64,000 nt of DNA from an uncultured Desulfuromonadales bacterium (GCA_903868145.1 CAIPTY010000010.1:142019-206018); one strand, 5' to 3'. Shown: positions 18,538 through 25,522, numbered from the stretch's first letter. The notes: a model not told the origin generated them from the sequence alone. Numbers and translations are program-made.

Positions 18538-19029
18538 GGACTGTCTCCATTCGACGCAATAAAGCGGGACTCGGGAAAGTCGAAACGCCGGTTAAAAATG
18601 GCACCAATCAGAATAAATGTTCACAGAAGTATGTGTCAGGAGGAGTTTTCTGTCTGTCTGAACTGTAATTGCCATGGCGGAACTCCACGGACGTTCTATT
18701 ATGGGTCATAACAACGACGATGATTTTTATTTTATACTAAAATTGGAGGAATTCAAGCGAAGGGGACTATTTTTCAGAAACGTCACGGTGGATTATATCC
18801 AGACGTCCATCCGGGTCAGTATTGTAAGCCCGCTAACATCATGCCGCTCTTTTTGTAATTGCCGTCTGTAATCTACCTGCCCATCATATACGAAGCAGAA
18901 GGTGAGGAAATGAGAGCTACAATAAGTATCACTTGGATCAAGGATGATTTTCTATTATAAACAGTGATGTTCCAACAGAAATATTATCCGGTGGATTTCC
19001 GCATGACTGACCCAATATTGACCCTATGA
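18538..19029. other. Intergenic region without a supported gene
   Basis: About 490 nt between the PAS kinase and the tRNA. The only item of note is a 16-codon frame at 18910-18960 (MRATISITWIKDDFLL) behind GGTGAGGAA. It has a good RBS but is too short to call. No RNA or repeat recognised. Confidence 0.3.
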
Positions 19030-19074
19030 AAAAAATAAACAAAAAGCACCAACAAGTTGTTCTTGTAAGTGCTT
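19030..19074 (-). terminator. Intrinsic terminator of tRNA-Arg
   Basis: On the minus strand AAGCAC pairs with GTGCTT (plus-strand 19044-19049 and 19069-19074), with an inner CTTGT/ACAAG pair, followed by a U-rich tract (the A-run at 19030-19045). It lies about 8 nt past the CCA end. Confidence 0.8.
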
Positions 19075-19081
19075 GATTTAA

Positions 19082-19158
19082 TGGCGGGCGGCATGGGATT
19101 CGAACCCACGACCCCAGGCTTCGGAGGCCTGTACTCTATCCAGCTGAGCTAACCGCCC
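19082..19158 (-). tRNA. tRNA-Arg (anticodon CCG), integration site of the adjacent element
   Basis: Cloverleaf on the minus strand: acceptor GGGCGGT/GCCGCCC, D-arm GCTC...GAGT, anticodon stem CAGGC/GCCTG with loop CTCCGAA (anticodon CCG, reading CGG), T-arm GTGGG TTCGAAT CCCAT, discriminator G and encoded CCA. The 5' 43 nt are duplicated at 24748-24790, so the 5' half present here was supplied by the integrated element. The promoter must now lie in element DNA; a TATAAA on the minus strand at 19177-19182 is a candidate -10. Confidence 0.96.
19116..19158. repeat. attL: 43-bp direct repeat inside tRNA-Arg
   Basis: Left copy, from AGGCTTCGGAGGCCTG to CTAACCGCCC, identical to 24748-24790. It covers tRNA positions 1-43 including the anticodon loop. 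The flanking bases differ on both sides (C/T before, G/C after), which fixes the repeat length. Confidence 0.95.
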
Positions 19159-19183
19159 GTGCGGCTTAACAAGGTTTTTATAC

Positions 19184-19199
19184 TTTCAGACTTTCAGAC
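19184..19199 (-). promoter_or_regulatory. Left pair of GTCTGAAA motifs, candidate integrase arm sites
   Basis: Two abutting copies of GTCTGAAA on the minus strand (plus-strand TTTCAGAC at 19184-19191 and 19192-19199), 26 nt inside attL and overlapping the integrase stop codon. The same octamer occurs twice near the other end in the opposite orientation. Arm-type binding by the integrase is inferred from position. Confidence 0.5.
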
Positions 19200-20264
19200 A
19201 TTACCAATTGGGTCAACAATCTTTTCTGCGTTTATCATATCAGAGAACGCTCCTGCCTGAGACTGCATAAAGCCTGGAGATACATGAGTGTAATGTTCCG
19301 TTGCTGATAATGTAGAGTGCCGCATCAGAAGTCTCCTTACCTCGGTGCTTATACCAGATTCCATCAGTAAAGTCGAGAACGTATGTCTCAAAGTATGGTG
19401 CGTCACGTTTTTCGTGATGCCGGCCCGTTTACTCGCAAGTTTCAGCAAAGTCTTGATACTCTGATACGGCAGATCCGTGTCGGGGTTTATCTTCAACCAC
19501 TCTCCATCAACTTTACCCATTGCTTCAGCCAGTGCCTTCTGTAACCGTTCAGTAAGTATCGGGTATACCACTACCTTGGCGCCCTTCCCTCTCACAGTTA
19601 TACGACCTCCTGGTAGGTCTACATCCTCAACCTTCAGGTTCAACGCTTCATTTCTACGAAGTCCCGCATCTGAATATAGCAACGCCAACACTTTCTTATC
19701 ATCAGGGATGGCATTCAGTAGACGTTGTAACTCATCCATCGTGAGCGGAGTCTGAACACGCTTCGGTTTTGTCTTGGCCTTGGGTGGTTTGGGAATCACC
19801 GGCATTTTATCTGCCATACCATTTAAGTGCATCCAGCGACACATTGCAGACAAGTAGTTGAGCTCTTTTTGAATGGTGCGATGGCTGATACACCTATCTG
19901 TACGTGGTATTGGAGTTTTAAGTCTTTTGGCGGTATATCCATAGACCAAAGTCGGGATTATGTGACCGGCCTGATATTTTCCAAAGTGCGGCAACAGTAC
20001 CCGCTTCATGACGGAAATCATGTCATCTACTATCCCAGGACTGGCAATGGTTTGATAGAATATCAGATAATCAGGTAAAGCTTCTTGGATCGTCGGGAAT
20101 ACCGTTAGCCTTTCACCCTTAATCAGCGAGTTGATCTGCTTATCTTTTACCAGTGCTTCGGCCTCAGTACACTTGAAGGTGTATACCAACTGCTTACCTT
20201 TGCGTCCTTGGCTTATGATAATCTGCCATACACCAGGCTGCGTTGGATGCTTCCTAATACTCAT
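19194..20264 (-). CDS. Tyrosine recombinase/integrase of the element
   Basis: 356 aa. An N-terminal arm-binding part and core-binding domain are followed by the catalytic domain: first Arg in SDAGLRRNEALNLK, a Lys in the beta-hairpin (GRITVRGKGAKVV), HHTLRHTF (H-x-x-R), the second His in LLMRHSTLSATEHYTHVS and the nucleophile Tyr in HYTH. All catalytic positions are present. It sits next to attL and should integrate and excise the element at tRNA-Arg. Its start overlaps the stop of the upstream frame (ATGA at 20261-20264), so it is probably co-transcribed with the small genes upstream. Confidence 0.94.
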   Translation of the reverse strand: MSIRKHPTQPGVWQIIISQGRKGKQLVYTFKCTEAEALVKDKQINSLIKGERLTVFPTIQEALPDYLIFYQTIASPGIVDDMISVMKRVLLPHFGKYQAGHIIPTLVYGYTAKRLKTPIPRTDRCISHRTIQKELNYLSAMCRWMHLNGMADKMPVIPKPPKAKTKPKRVQTPLTMDELQRLLNAIPDDKKVLALLYSDAGLRRNEALNLKVEDVDLPGGRITVRGKGAKVVVYPILTERLQKALAEAMGKVDGEWLKINPDTDLPYQSIKTLLKLASKRAGITKNVTHHTLRHTFSTLLMESGISTEVRRLLMRHSTLSATEHYTHVSPGFMQSQAGAFSDMINAEKIVDPIGNV

Positions 20265-20710
20265 GGTAATAGGTGATTTCGTTCAGAAAGGATCTTTGCA
20301 ATATATGCGATTACGTCTTGTGTTTCTTTGAATGTCAAGGCTTCAGTCATTTTCATTATCGTGTCCTTGTTTTGGGCAATCATTGCACCCATTTCAGGCC
20401 CGAACCTCTCAGACAGGTAATCATACACGGCTTTAGCATCCGTTATTTCAGGGTTTACTAATACTTCAGTTACCCCTGTATCTGCTGGTATTAAGGCACT
20501 ATTGTCAAATTTCCTCATTCTCCTTTTAATCTCTTCAGGACTGGCTTTTGCTTCAAAACTAAGGGGCATTTTACCTAATTCAAACAATCTATTTTGTACA
20601 GCTTCCAAAGCCAATCTTCTGAATCTTTCGGTATAAGTACGCCTTCCTGCAAAAATATCCCCTACTTGTGTTCTTGAATAACCAGTGTTTTCAGCAAACC
20701 ACTTACAAGC
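20261..20710 (-). pseudogene. 5'-truncated regulator-like gene upstream of integrase
   Basis: The frame up to about 20710 reads CKWFAENTGYSRTQVGDIF, AGRRTYTERFRRLALEAVQN and continues for ~150 residues to the integrase. The first part looks like a small helix-turn-helix. The true N-terminus seems lost: upstream of about 20710 the same frame only reads the antisense of a transposase fragment, although an ATG at 20770 could still start a 169-aa protein. Role may be control of the integrase (excisionase or regulator), inferred from the ATGA overlap. No named family. Confidence 0.45.
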
Positions 20711-20896
20711 GCCGCCAGGAGAGCACAAGAAAATCTCCCGACGTGCTTGTTGACTTGGTATCCATGGCAATGACCGCAGGGGTTATGGCCCGGCACCTTT
20801 TGTTTGACAGTTGGTTTGCCTTCCCTGCCACGATACGAAAGATACACGCTCTGGGGATGCACACCGTCTGCATGCTCAAGGATACCCGTAGCCGAT
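20711..20896 (+). pseudogene. Internal fragment of a DDE transposase (IS4-like)
   Basis: The plus strand reads RRQESTRKSPDVLVDLVSMA, then ARHLLFDSWFAFPATIRK and MHTVCMLKDT. This is the conserved block around the second catalytic Asp (LFDSWF) of IS4-type transposases. Only about 60 codons remain, with no terminal inverted repeats, start or C-terminal Glu block. It splits minus-strand element genes. Confidence 0.7.
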
Positions 20897-21042
20897 TTCA
20901 GGCTGAAACGAGGGTCGCGTTCCATGTTAAGTTTACGGAGCACGGAGAATTCACCAGTCGCATGCAATCCCGTGATAGCAATCTCGGCTTCCAGTGCATT
21001 CATGGGATCAGTATGGTAATTGCGGGCATTCTTTGTTTTCAT
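20897..21042 (-). pseudogene. Possible 5' remnant of a small element gene
   Basis: From ATG 21042 (MKTKNARNYHTDPMNALEAE, then IAITGLHATGEFSVLRKLN), with AAGG 9-12 nt upstream. Beyond about residue 50 the frame is the antisense of the transposase fragment, so the original 3' end was probably replaced. No family recognised. Confidence 0.3.
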
Positions 21043-21364
21043 CTGCGACTACCTTGTATTTTCTCGGACTGCGCCGATTCGGATTGAGTTTATTAGACAG
21101 GATTTGAGAGTACTTGCGTTCTGCGTCTGCTCGTCTACGTCGGAACCAGGTTTCTTTCTGTCGGCCAAAACCGCGTGATGATCCGGAATGTTTCTCAATG
21201 AGGAAACCACTTGGCGTCACAACCAGGTACAATTCATACCAAGCTCCCAGAACGCTATCGGCTTCCAGTCGAGTCCGTTGCAATACATGCTCGCCGATGC
21301 AGAGATCAAGTGGCAATGCAATTTGCTGAAAATCGGTATTTGCGGCTTTAACGGTCGGTGCCAT
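21008..21364 (-). CDS. Basic protein, possibly WGR-like domain
   Basis: 118 aa. The central part (YELYLVVTPSGFLIEKHSGS, then FGRQKETWFRRRRADAERKY) has the layout of WGR domains, which bind nucleic acid, followed by a strongly basic C-terminus (NPNRRSPRKYK). The match is by eye and weak. GAGGGG lies 10-15 nt before the ATG. It overlaps the 71-aa gene upstream by 17 nt, indicating one transcript. Confidence 0.55.
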   Translation of the reverse strand: MAPTVKAANTDFQQIALPLDLCIGEHVLQRTRLEADSVLGAWYELYLVVTPSGFLIEKHSGSSRGFGRQKETWFRRRRADAERKYSQILSNKLNPNRRSPRKYKVVADENKECPQLPY

Positions 21365-21563
21365 TTTCTTTGCCCCTCATCGCTTCCAGTAATATCATTC
21401 GCGCCATATCGACGACCTTCAAACCCCGATGCTCTGCTTCAGCAATTAACCATTCTTCGAGTTTCACTGGTATCCGCATTGCCGGAATGCGACTCGGCAT
21501 GGTGTTAGCTTTGCGCCAGCCCAACTGCCGGCCACGTGGTTTCTTTTCTGGCGTGTCTGACAT
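21348..21563 (-). CDS. Small putative ribbon-helix-helix DNA-binding protein
   Basis: 71 aa. A basic, Pro-rich N-terminus is followed by IPAMRIPVKLEEWLIAEAEH and GLKVVDMARMILLEAMRG: a beta-strand followed by two helices, as in RHH/Arc-like or mobile-element accessory proteins. It sits 5 nt after the 83-aa gene and overlaps the next gene. Could regulate the element; inference. Confidence 0.55.
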   Translation of the reverse strand: MSDTPEKKPRGRQLGWRKANTMPSRIPAMRIPVKLEEWLIAEAEHRGLKVVDMARMILLEAMRGKENGTDR

Positions 21564-21568
21564 GCGGC

Positions 21569-21820
21569 TCAGCGATGATTCCAGGCTGCAGCAAACTGTT
21601 CAGCAGCTATCGCTTCTTGAAACACCCCGGCAACAAACTCCGTGTCGTCGAACAGTACCGTAATGCAGCCCCCTTTTGAGGGTTTCACACAGACAGGTGC
21701 TCCCGTTGCAACAAGACGGTGTGCCTCATCGCGCTGAGGTGCAGGTATACATTCAAACCAGTCGGGTGTTGCTATCGCCGGTGTCTTCAATGTTTCTTCA
21801 AATCTTTCTGTCCAATTCAT
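21569..21820 (-). CDS. 83-aa element protein, unknown function
   Basis: A strong GAGGAGG lies 8 nt before the ATG (MNWTERFEETLKTPAIATPD). Features: WFECIPAPQRDEAHRL, CVKPSKGGCITVLFDDTEF. Soluble, no membrane helix. First gene of the minus-strand set running to the integrase. The gap 21821-22022 between it and the antitoxin gene holds AT-rich DNA with no gene. No family recognised. Confidence 0.6.
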   Translation of the reverse strand: MNWTERFEETLKTPAIATPDWFECIPAPQRDEAHRLVATGAPVCVKPSKGGCITVLFDDTEFVAGVFQEAIAAEQFAAAWNHR

Positions 21821-22022
21821 GGTTTATCCTCCTCAAGGTGGGAAGATACTCCGGTGCATTTAATTGTCAACAAATAAATAATAGTATGGACGATTTATTA
21901 GGCGAGAATTGTTTTGCATTTTGAATGGAAGTTATTGCTGCGAGGAATTTTGTTGTTGCGGAACAAAATGTAACGGCGCAGAAAAACGTACTCCGCGCCG
22001 CTACATTTGTCAGACCATATTA

Positions 22023-22388
22023 TTAAGCGCACAATTCAAGATTAAACCTGTTTGCCTTCACCATTGGAACAACTTCTCTGGCATGTTGTTTAACCAGGTC
22101 AATTATGCCGTATCCGGCCATAGTATGTAGAGTTCTCGACAGATTACTTTTGTTGCGGCCAGTTAAGGCCCCCAATTCGCTGAGAGACTTGGGGTTCTTT
22201 TCTTCAATAACCCTTAGCAACAACCGATTATCATCACTCAAAACTTGAGCGAATGATTGCAATGACTCAAACCAGATTTTCGGTTCGTCTTTCTCTGGCT
22301 TGTATTCACCCTTTGCAATAGCAATAGTACGCTGCTTGAATTCTTCGCGAGACATGATTCCTACGTTAATACTCTTGCTGGTTGACAT
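22023..22388 (-). CDS. HVO_A0114-type winged-helix antitoxin
   Basis: 121 aa. N-terminal EEFKQRTIAIAKGEYKPEKDEP, the usual start of this family, then WFESLQSFAQVLSDDNRLLL and a winged-helix DNA-binding part (SLSELGALTGRNKSNLSRTL, HTMAGYGIIDL). It is encoded 23 nt after a TumE-like toxin gene on the same strand. It should neutralise the toxin and repress the pair's promoter. Toxin-first order is known for other TA families. Confidence 0.8.
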   Translation of the reverse strand: MSTSKSINVGIMSREEFKQRTIAIAKGEYKPEKDEPKIWFESLQSFAQVLSDDNRLLLRVIEEKNPKSLSELGALTGRNKSNLSRTLHTMAGYGIIDLVKQHAREVVPMVKANRFNLELCA

Positions 22389-22411
22389 TTTAACCTCCCC
22401 GACAATTACTA

Positions 22412-22750
22412 TTAAACGATCTTACCGACTTCTTCCCAAAAATCCTCAATCAACTGTGCCGCCGATTCAAAATCATATTGGACTACGGTTTCACTATTAT
22501 GTTTGTGATCCCATGTCACCCTTCTGCATCCAAACTTCTTTCTGCGCGACCTTGATGAATAGCCGTGAGCATTGTCATACCCGACAATACGCCTGTTGTG
22601 TCGGTCATGGAGAGTAATGCAGTACGAAATCCCATGAGGAATTTGCTCTGTTGCGTTGACCTGACACGCTTCAAATTTTACCCAGTAATCCTTGTCCAAA
22701 CGGAACGTATACCCGTTCAACTCAAGTAATGTATTCAGGCTATCGGGCAT
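22412..22750 (-). CDS. TumE/DUF6516-like toxin
   Basis: 112 aa with the features I associate with DUF6516/TumE toxins: YWVKFEACQVNATEQIPHGI, SYCITLHDRHNRRIVGYDNA, a basic RSRRKKFGCRRVTWDHKH segment and an aromatic/acidic C-terminus (DFESAAQLIEDFWEEV). GTGGAG lies about 8 nt before the ATG. Paired with the adjacent HTH protein; probably stabilises the element by killing or arresting cells that lose it. Enzymatic activity is unknown to me. Confidence 0.75.
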   Translation of the reverse strand: MPDSLNTLLELNGYTFRLDKDYWVKFEACQVNATEQIPHGISYCITLHDRHNRRIVGYDNAHGYSSRSRRKKFGCRRVTWDHKHNSETVVQYDFESAAQLIEDFWEEVGKIV

Positions 22751-22987
22751 ATTATAGAAACTCCACGATCTTACTGCTGGTTATCATCAGGTAACAACTA
22801 TAAACATTGTTTGCCATATATTCAAGTATTTTTTGCATTAGCCAACCAGTTTACTCGAACCTATGCCGCGATATAAATTACGTGTCAATCTGGGGTGTAC
22901 CCCGCTTAACATTTGCCTGATGCGCTAAAATATGTCAATATAGGGTCAATAGTTCGCATTGTTTGACTAAAGTGTCAGGAACATCAC

Positions 22988-23557
22988 ATGAATGGACAGA
23001 AAGTAGGCTATATCAGGGTATCATCGGCTGAGCAGAATACTGAGCGGCAGCTCGATGGCATTCAGCTAAACAAAATATTTACTGACAAATTATCCGGTAA
23101 ATCAACCGACAGACCTCAGCTACAAGAAATGTTGCGATTTGTCCGTGAAGGAGATCAGCTGTTTGTCCATTCGATGGATAGGCTGGCTCGCAACCTTGTT
23201 GATCTGCGACAGATGGTTCAGGATTTAACCTATCGCGGCGTCAAAGTTTCTTTTGTGAAAGAAGGGCTTGTATTTAACGGTGACGATACCGCAATGTCGG
23301 TGTTACTGTTGTCTGTAATGGGAGCTGTCGCTGAATTTGAACGTGCTATTATCAGGGAACGGCAAGCTGAGGGAATTCGCATTGCAAAAGTAAAAGGTGT
23401 GTATAAAGGTCGCAAGGTATCGCTGACTCTTGACCAAGCTGAAGAAGTGCGGCGCAAGGTCGCGGCTGGTGTCCCTAAGGCAAAAATTGCGCGAGAATAC
23501 AAATGTTCACGAGAAACTTTATATAAATATCTACGCCAAGGAGAAACAGCAGAATGA
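22988..23557 (+). CDS. Serine recombinase (resolvase/invertase family)
   Basis: 189 aa. Resolvase domain with catalytic Ser in GYIRVSSAEQNTERQL, DKLSGKSTDRPQL, VHSMDRLARNLVDLR and EFERAIIRERQAEGI, then a C-terminal helix-turn-helix (GVPKAKIAREYKCSRETLYK). Length and layout are those of Tn3-type resolvases and DNA invertases. Its natural site is not evident. The 237-nt gap upstream is the divergent promoter region with the TumE gene. The stop overlaps the next gene's ATG (ATGA). Confidence 0.93.
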   Translation: MNGQKVGYIRVSSAEQNTERQLDGIQLNKIFTDKLSGKSTDRPQLQEMLRFVREGDQLFVHSMDRLARNLVDLRQMVQDLTYRGVKVSFVKEGLVFNGDDTAMSVLLLSVMGAVAEFERAIIRERQAEGIRIAKVKGVYKGRKVSLTLDQAEEVRRKVAAGVPKAKIAREYKCSRETLYKYLRQGETAE

Positions 23558-24006
23558 AAGTTACAGAGAAATCGTTGAAAGCTCGCTGCACTGAACTGAA
23601 TCTTGGGCCGCTAAGAAATACCACATTTGGAATCAAGGCTACGAGACTGAACGCTGGTTACACCGTTGAGCTTCAATATCGGGATGCAACACCTCCTCAG
23701 ATACTTGCTGAAGCGGTGACTGCTGCTGAAGCAGCTGCAACAGTTGAGGGTGCAGCCGCAGGTGCCGCAGCCGTGAAAGTTGCCGGCCTTGATAAGCCAG
23801 AGTTTGTTACTCGGGACACATTCATCCGTCAGGCGGCAGAAAGATGTCCTAAATGTGCCACAAAAGATATTTTCAGCGGACATATTTCAGTCGATAAAGG
23901 GGCGATGATCCAGAAGTGCTCATGCCAACGGTGCGGATTGGCATGGAATAGCATTTACCGACTTGATGATTATGAATTGTCTCTTTCGGTTGAAGCTTCT
24001 TCTTGA
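23554..24006 (+). CDS. Zinc-ribbon protein coupled to the serine recombinase, unknown function
   Basis: 150 aa. The N-terminal half is mixed alpha/beta (VTEKSLKARCTELNLGPLR); the middle is an alanine-rich helix (AEAAATVEGAAAGAAAV); the C-terminal half has CPKC ... CSCQRCG, a four-cysteine zinc ribbon, ending WNSIYRLDDYELSLS. Overlaps the recombinase gene by 4 nt, so it may be a partner or directionality factor; that is inference. No family recognised. Confidence 0.65.
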   Translation: MKVTEKSLKARCTELNLGPLRNTTFGIKATRLNAGYTVELQYRDATPPQILAEAVTAAEAAATVEGAAAGAAAVKVAGLDKPEFVTRDTFIRQAAERCPKCATKDIFSGHISVDKGAMIQKCSCQRCGLAWNSIYRLDDYELSLSVEASS

Positions 24007-24008
24007 CT

Positions 24009-24032
24009 GATGTTAACTCCAATGTTAACATC
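24009..24032 (+). promoter_or_regulatory. Perfect inverted repeat, probable operator of the HigBA-like pair
   Basis: GATGTTAAC (24009-24017) and GTTAACATC (24024-24032) with a 6-bp spacer, ending 5 nt before the toxin ATG. Dyad symmetry of this size just upstream is typical of autoregulated toxin-antitoxin operons. Confidence 0.75.
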
Positions 24033-24037
24033 ATAAC

Positions 24038-24388
24038 ATGACTCGAACCGTAAAATTCTATAAGACCGCAGACGGATACTGCCCGGTGCAGGAGTTCATA
24101 GAAAGTTTATCCGGCAAGGTTGCTCAAAAAGTGACTTGGACGTTGTCACTACTTGAAGAATTGGAGTTCTTGCCATCCACATATTTCAAGAAGCTTGTCA
24201 GTTCAGATGGAATCTGGGAGGTGCGGATTTCACTGGGATCGAACATTTACCGTATATTCTGTTTCTTTGCTGGCGATTCGGTTGTGATACTTACTCACGG
24301 TTTGGTAAAGAAAACCCAGAAAACACCACCTGGCGAAATCAAACGAGCAGAAGCATACAAGCAAGAGTATTTATTACGGGGGAAATAA
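24038..24388 (+). CDS. higB: HigB/Gp49-like RelE-superfamily toxin
   Basis: 116 aa. VKFYKTADGYCPVQEFIESL, YFKKLVSSDGIWEVRISLGS and NIYRIFCFF, then VILTHGLVKKTQKTPPGEIK RA: the phage-derived Gp49/HigB pattern with the basic R/K and aromatic positions of a ribosome-dependent mRNA endonuclease. Followed 2 nt later by an XRE antitoxin gene. Toxin before antitoxin is the normal hig order. Confidence 0.9.
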   Translation: MTRTVKFYKTADGYCPVQEFIESLSGKVAQKVTWTLSLLEELEFLPSTYFKKLVSSDGIWEVRISLGSNIYRIFCFFAGDSVVILTHGLVKKTQKTPPGEIKRAEAYKQEYLLRGK

Positions 24389-24390
24389 GC

Positions 24391-24666
24391 ATGAGCGATT
24401 TAAGAGTGTATATTGATGGTCGGAAAAAACGTGATCCCGCGTTTGCCGAAAACTATGACAAAGGATTTCAGGATTTCAAGCTAGGAGTAATGCTTCGCCA
24501 AGCTCGTGAAGAGGCTGGTCTTACCCAGGAGGAACTGGCCAACAAAATCAGGACGAAAAAGACGGCAATTTCACGAATTGAAAACCATGCTGAAGATATG
24601 AAGCTTTCGACTCTTGAGAAGTTTGCCAATGCTCTTGGTAAACAGTTGACAATCTCTGTTGCCTAA
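24391..24666 (+). CDS. higA: XRE-family antitoxin (HigA-like)
   Basis: 91 aa with a helix-turn-helix: LRQAREEAGLTQEELANKI, TKKTAISRIENH, MKLSTLEKFANALGKQL. It should bind the toxin and the palindrome at 24009-24032. Last gene of the element before attR. Confidence 0.9.
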   Translation: MSDLRVYIDGRKKRDPAFAENYDKGFQDFKLGVMLRQAREEAGLTQEELANKIRTKKTAISRIENHAEDMKLSTLEKFANALGKQLTISVA

Positions 24667-24670
24667 ATAT

Positions 24671-24688
24671 GTCTGAAATTGTCTGAAA
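24671..24688 (+). promoter_or_regulatory. Right pair of GTCTGAAA motifs, candidate integrase arm sites
   Basis: GTCTGAAA at 24671-24678 and 24681-24688, 60-77 nt inside attR, mirroring the left-end pair. Located just after the last cargo gene. Confidence 0.5.
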
Positions 24689-24690
24689 CC

Positions 24691-24729
24691 AAAAAAATAA
24701 AAAACCCTGTGAAGTGACTATTCACAAGG
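24691..24729 (-). terminator. Minus-strand terminator just inside attR
   Basis: CCTTGTGAA/TTCACAGGG hairpin on the minus strand (plus-strand 24705-24713 and 24721-24729, one mismatch) followed by a U-rich tract (A-run 24691-24704). It would stop transcription entering the element from the stranded tRNA promoter, and may also end the plus-strand operon. Confidence 0.7.
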
Positions 24730-24747
24730 CTTTACAGATTTGGCCAT

Positions 24748-24790
24748 AGGCTTCGGAGGCCTGTACTCTATCCAGCTGAGCTAACCGCCC
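24748..24790. repeat. attR: 43-bp direct repeat, orphan 5' half of tRNA-Arg
   Basis: Right copy of the tRNA 5' half, now without the 3' half. This is the original chromosomal 5' part, still next to its native upstream region (24791 onward), so the ancestral tRNA would be rebuilt by excision. Confidence 0.95.
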
Positions 24791-24817
24791 CTAACGAACA
24801 ATCAAAACGACCGCTCA

Positions 24818-24846
24818 TGCATACACTAATTGACCCGGCAACTCAA
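24818..24846 (-). promoter_or_regulatory. Probable native tRNA-Arg promoter, stranded by the insertion
   Basis: On the minus strand TTGAGT (24841-24846) and TATGCA (24818-24823) are 17 bp apart, about 27 nt upstream of the orphan tRNA 5' half. A good sigma-70-like fit, placed correctly for tRNA transcription. Confidence 0.55.
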
Positions 24847-24901
24847 GCCAAAAACTGTAATCGAGGTGGTGTTTCCATTCTGTATCCAGATAGGAATTGA
24901 C

Positions 24902-25522
24902 ATGAAGTCAGCAGAGGTGAGGGTCATAGGACTGACAGGTGGAATCGCAACCGGGAAAAGTAGTGTCGGCCGGTTTTTTCAGAAAAAAGGCGCACTGCTT
25001 ATCGACGCTGACCAACTGTCACGTGAGGCCGTGCAGCCTGGCAGTCCGGCATTGGAGAAGGTTTCGGCGGCATTCGGATCAAGCGTTCTGGCACCTGACG
25101 GCACTCTTGACCGCAAGCATCTGCGGAAGCTGGTGTTCTCGGACAGCGCCAAACGCCGACAACTTGAAGCAATCCTGCATCCCGATATCAAGCGCCGCGC
25201 TGAAGAGCAGATTGCCCATGCCGCTGCTGAGGGTCACCGGATTGTGGTATACATGGCGCCGCTCCTGCTCGAAGCCGGTGCAGCCGACCGGGTCGATGAA
25301 GTGTGGGTGGTTACCGTCCGCCCGGAGATCCAGATCGAGAGACTCATTTCCCGCGATGCCATAAGCCGGGATGAGGCTCTGCGGATCGTGGCAAGCCAGA
25401 TGCCCCTGGCAGACAAGGAGCGTCTGGGCAGGATTGTCATCGACAATAGCGGTACTCCGGAAGAGACGGAGCATATTCTGAATGAACTGTGGGCGAAAGA
25501 GATTGAGGCCAAAAATGAGTGA
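24902..25522 (+). CDS. coaE: Dephospho-CoA kinase
   Basis: 206 aa from ATG 24902 (MKSAEVRVIGLTGG), preceded by AGGA; an in-frame ATG at 24830 adds 24 residues without homology. P-loop GLTGGIATGKSS, then LIDADQLSREAVQPG, HPDIKRRAEEQ, PLLLEAG and a lid segment with paired Arg. It catalyses the last step of CoA synthesis (ATP-dependent 3'-phosphorylation). It overlaps the methyltransferase gene by 8 nt. Confidence 0.95.
   Translation: MKSAEVRVIGLTGGIATGKSSVGRFFQKKGALLIDADQLSREAVQPGSPALEKVSAAFGSSVLAPDGTLDRKHLRKLVFSDSAKRRQLEAILHPDIKRRAEEQIAHAAAEGHRIVVYMAPLLLEAGAADRVDEVWVVTVRPEIQIERLISRDAISRDEALRIVASQMPLADKERLGRIVIDNSGTPEETEHILNELWAKEIEAKNE

Larger units (their letters stand above)
19116..24790. 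mobile_element. 5.7-kb integrative element in tRNA-Arg
   Basis: Bounded by perfect 43-bp direct repeats of the tRNA 5' half (19116-19158 and 24748-24790). The tyrosine integrase gene sits next to the left end. Cargo: a minus-strand set (truncated regulator, small genes), a TumE-like TA pair, then on the plus strand a serine recombinase, a zinc-ribbon protein and a HigBA-like pair. There are no conjugation, replication or phage structural genes, so it is probably a satellite or decayed element moved with help from others. A transposase fragment inside shows secondary damage. Confidence 0.92.

Noticed and set aside
18910..18960. 16-codon frame with good RBS (MRATISITWIKDDFLL)
   Set aside because: Too short and without context to call a gene.
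20668..21087. 139-codon plus-strand frame as an intact gene
   Set aside because: Only the middle ~60 codons resemble a transposase; both ends are unrelated antisense DNA.
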